From NCBI GenBank assembly GCA_937911505.1, contig CALEMF010000076.1, positions 62,001-126,000 on the forward strand: 64,000 nucleotides of DNA, given 5' to 3'. This document shows, in pieces, positions 62,616 to 64,000 of this stretch. The DNA comes from an uncultured Cytophagales bacterium. Lineage in GTDB: Bacteria; Bacteroidota; Bacteroidia; Cytophagales; Thermonemataceae. The notes under the pieces were generated by a model, which saw nothing but the letters and a program-made list of their open reading frames with translations, made no database searches and was not told the origin of the DNA. Every line of letters begins with the position of its first letter. Position 1 is the stretch's first letter. The position numbers and the translations under genes are program-made.

Positions 62616-64000
62616 TCACCTTCCTACCCGATTTTGCTTGGCACGTGCATCTTCAATAGGGTTACCTTCTAAGAATAGCCAATACAACTTTTTTGCTTGT
62701 TTGGCCTGTTCGGGATAGTGTGTGAGTAAATTATTGGTTAAGTCTAATCTTTCGAGCTTTTGGAGTGAAATAAGGACTTCTGGAAGGTGATTGAACTGAT
62801 TATGGGCAAGGCTCAAATGGGCAAGTCGCTGTAAACTCGTTGTACTTTCAGGAAAACTGCTTAGTTGATTATGATCAAGGTCAAGATGTTTAAGTTTCTT
62901 AAGGCTACCAAGGCTATGAGGAAGTTGTTTTAGCTGATTGTTATTTAACCAAAGGCGTTTTAGTTTTTGTAATTTTGCAATTTCTTCGGGTAAGGCTTTT
63001 AATTGATTATGCTCTATAAAAAGGTCATCTAATTGGCTTAGCTGGCCTAGCGATGGCGGAAGCTGCTTTATTTGATTATTGTTTATTTGTAAATACTTCA
63101 ACTTCTTGAGTCTTCCTATTTCTTCGGGTAATGTGGTGAGTTGGTTGCCATTAAGGCGAAGTTCTTCTAGTTCTTCCAAGGCAGTGATACACAAGGGAAA
63201 CTGTTGAAAGTGATTGTTGGTGAGGATTAAACACCGAAGATGTCGCAGTTGAGCAATCGTCTCGGGTAGCTCTGTAAGATGATTTCCAGAAAGATCGAGC
63301 GTTTTTAAGTTTGTGAGCGCTCCAAGTGCTTTGGGTAAAGTTTGAAGCTGGTTATTTTTTAGGTTTAAAGAATGAAGATTTTTCAACCCTCCTATGCTTT
63401 GCGGTAAGTCTTTCAGTACATTTTCCTCTACCCTCATCTCAACCAAGTTTTCTAAATTCCCAATGCTTTTAGGTAACGCTTCAAGTTGATTATGTTCTAG
63501 GGATAGATTCCGCAGATTTTTCAGATGACCAATCTCTTCGGGTAGTGATTTTAGCTTGTTTATGGCCAACGATAAATAAGAAAGACTTTTTAATTCTTGT
63601 ATGGCAGCAGGGATGGTCTCTATCTTATTGATACTTAACCCTAAATGGGTAAGGTTAACAAGCTGCCCTATCTGATCAGGAACAGACGTTATTTCATTCC
63701 TTACTACACTAAAACGCGCTAGTTGTGTGAGTTCAAACAGACTTTCTGGAATATCCTTTAGTTGACATTGCTCAAAAGATAAATGTTTTAACTTCTGAAG
63801 TGTACCGAAGCCCTGTGTGGCTTGTGGTGTAAACACTACACCTCTTATAAAGAGTTCTTGCTGTTGAAGAATTTTAGCCACTCTTTGCTTAGGCGATCTA
63901 CCCATCTTTAATAGTTTGGCTAAGGCAATGAGCGGATCAAATAGGGCCATCTCATTAATGGAGGCAGCTAATTGCCAAGCCAAGGCTATATTTTCTGGCT
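62616..64000 (-). CDS. Leucine-rich repeat protein (5-prime end beyond window)
   Basis: The frame is open to the right edge of the window; an internal TTG (63983) gives 455 residues but the coding sequence likely starts further right. It holds sixteen 23-residue leucine-rich repeats (consensus LxxLxLxxNxLxxLPxxIxxLxx), for example LRNLSLEHNQLEALPKSIGNLEN, ending in a short cap and a basic C-terminus (EDARAKQNRVGR). No membrane or sorting signal is visible in the part seen. Such arrays are interaction modules; partner unknown. Confidence 0.9.
   Translation of the reverse strand, partial: PENIALAWQLAASINEMALFDPLIALAKLLKMGRSPKQRVAKILQQQELFIRGVVFTPQATQGFGTLQKLKHLSFEQCQLKDIPESLFELTQLARFSVVRNEITSVPDQIGQLVNLTHLGLSINKIETIPAAIQELKSLSYLSLAINKLKSLPEEIGHLKNLRNLSLEHNQLEALPKSIGNLENLVEMRVEENVLKDLPQSIGGLKNLHSLNLKNNQLQTLPKALGALTNLKTLDLSGNHLTELPETIAQLRHLRCLILTNNHFQQFPLCITALEELEELRLNGNQLTTLPEEIGRLKKLKYLQINNNQIKQLPPSLGQLSQLDDLFIEHNQLKALPEEIAKLQKLKRLWLNNNQLKQLPHSLGSLKKLKHLDLDHNQLSSFPESTTSLQRLAHLSLAHNQFNHLPEVLISLQKLERLDLTNNLLTHYPEQAKQAKKLYWLFLEGNPIEDARAKQNRVGR

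Noticed and set aside
1..64000. tRNA, rRNA, CRISPR, IS elements, integrases, toxin-antitoxin or phage genes
   Set aside because: Scanned for T-loop-like GTTCGAATC strings, direct-repeat arrays, terminal inverted repeats and transposase-like products; none were convincing.

Overview
The window looks like a chromosomal segment of a Bacteroidota bacterium, most likely a Cytophagales-type marine or aquatic heterotroph. The sequence evidence is: type IX secretion C-terminal sorting domains (genes at 3368 and 12625), the Bacteroidota-type omega subunit next to bamD, Bacteroidota -33 TTTG / -7 TAnnTTTG promoters (best at 52741-52772 and 17909-17940), a LytS/LytTR-type sensor with a CarboxypepD_reg/TonB-type barrel, a KMSKR-type leucyl-tRNA synthetase, and a light-driven proton-pump rhodopsin with Met at the spectral tuning site. 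No tRNA, rRNA, CRISPR array, IS element or phage gene was found. I cannot name the species.

Layout. 0.2-10 kb: MacB-like permease, secreted asparagine-synthetase-B-like protein, lipoprotein plus M64 peptidase pair, alpha/beta hydrolase, 7TM-DISM histidine kinase, ABC-F protein, then a gap with a tiny repetitive NPFG peptide gene that has its own terminator. 10.4-18 kb: a dienoyl-CoA isomerase-like crotonase with a broken start, rpoZ-bamD, OstA-like and MltG envelope genes, threonylcarbamoyl-AMP synthase, and rpmI-rplT without infC. 18-22 kb: extended SDR, a TPR protein split by one in-frame TAA, and a beta-lactamase-fold hydrolase. 22.3-28.6 kb: a six-gene DevABC/TolC-type efflux operon with a divergent MarR regulator and repeated operators. 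28.8-34.7 kb: leuS, tyrS and a GHL10-type glycosyl hydrolase.

35-43.4 kb: AraC regulator, unknown 7-TM protein, a two-gene rhodopsin/NTF2-like operon read on the minus strand, and an operon of an outer-membrane barrel with a single-chain LytS kinase/LytTR regulator fusion. 43.5-46.6 kb: a thiamine salvage operon thiM-thiE-tenA-thiD behind a TPP riboswitch that ends in an intrinsic terminator. 47-64 kb: SIMPL protein, an FeS-type (6-4) photolyase, YqgE, succinate-semialdehyde-type dehydrogenase, ferritin, [2Fe-2S] thioredoxin-like protein, YceI, beta-CASP hydrolase, cystathionine beta-synthase, M13 peptidase, GNAT, argS, and a leucine-rich-repeat protein running off the right edge.

The most unusual points are: the rhodopsin has Gly at the position that opens the carotenoid-antenna fenestration in xanthorhodopsins, and its gene abuts an NTF2-fold protein, the fold of the carotenoid-binding C-terminal domain of OCP; the 21-residue NPFG peptide gene; the kinase/regulator fusion; an ABC-F protein with exactly one degenerate composite ATP site; and two TAA codons that interrupt otherwise intact genes where a Tyr codon would fit.
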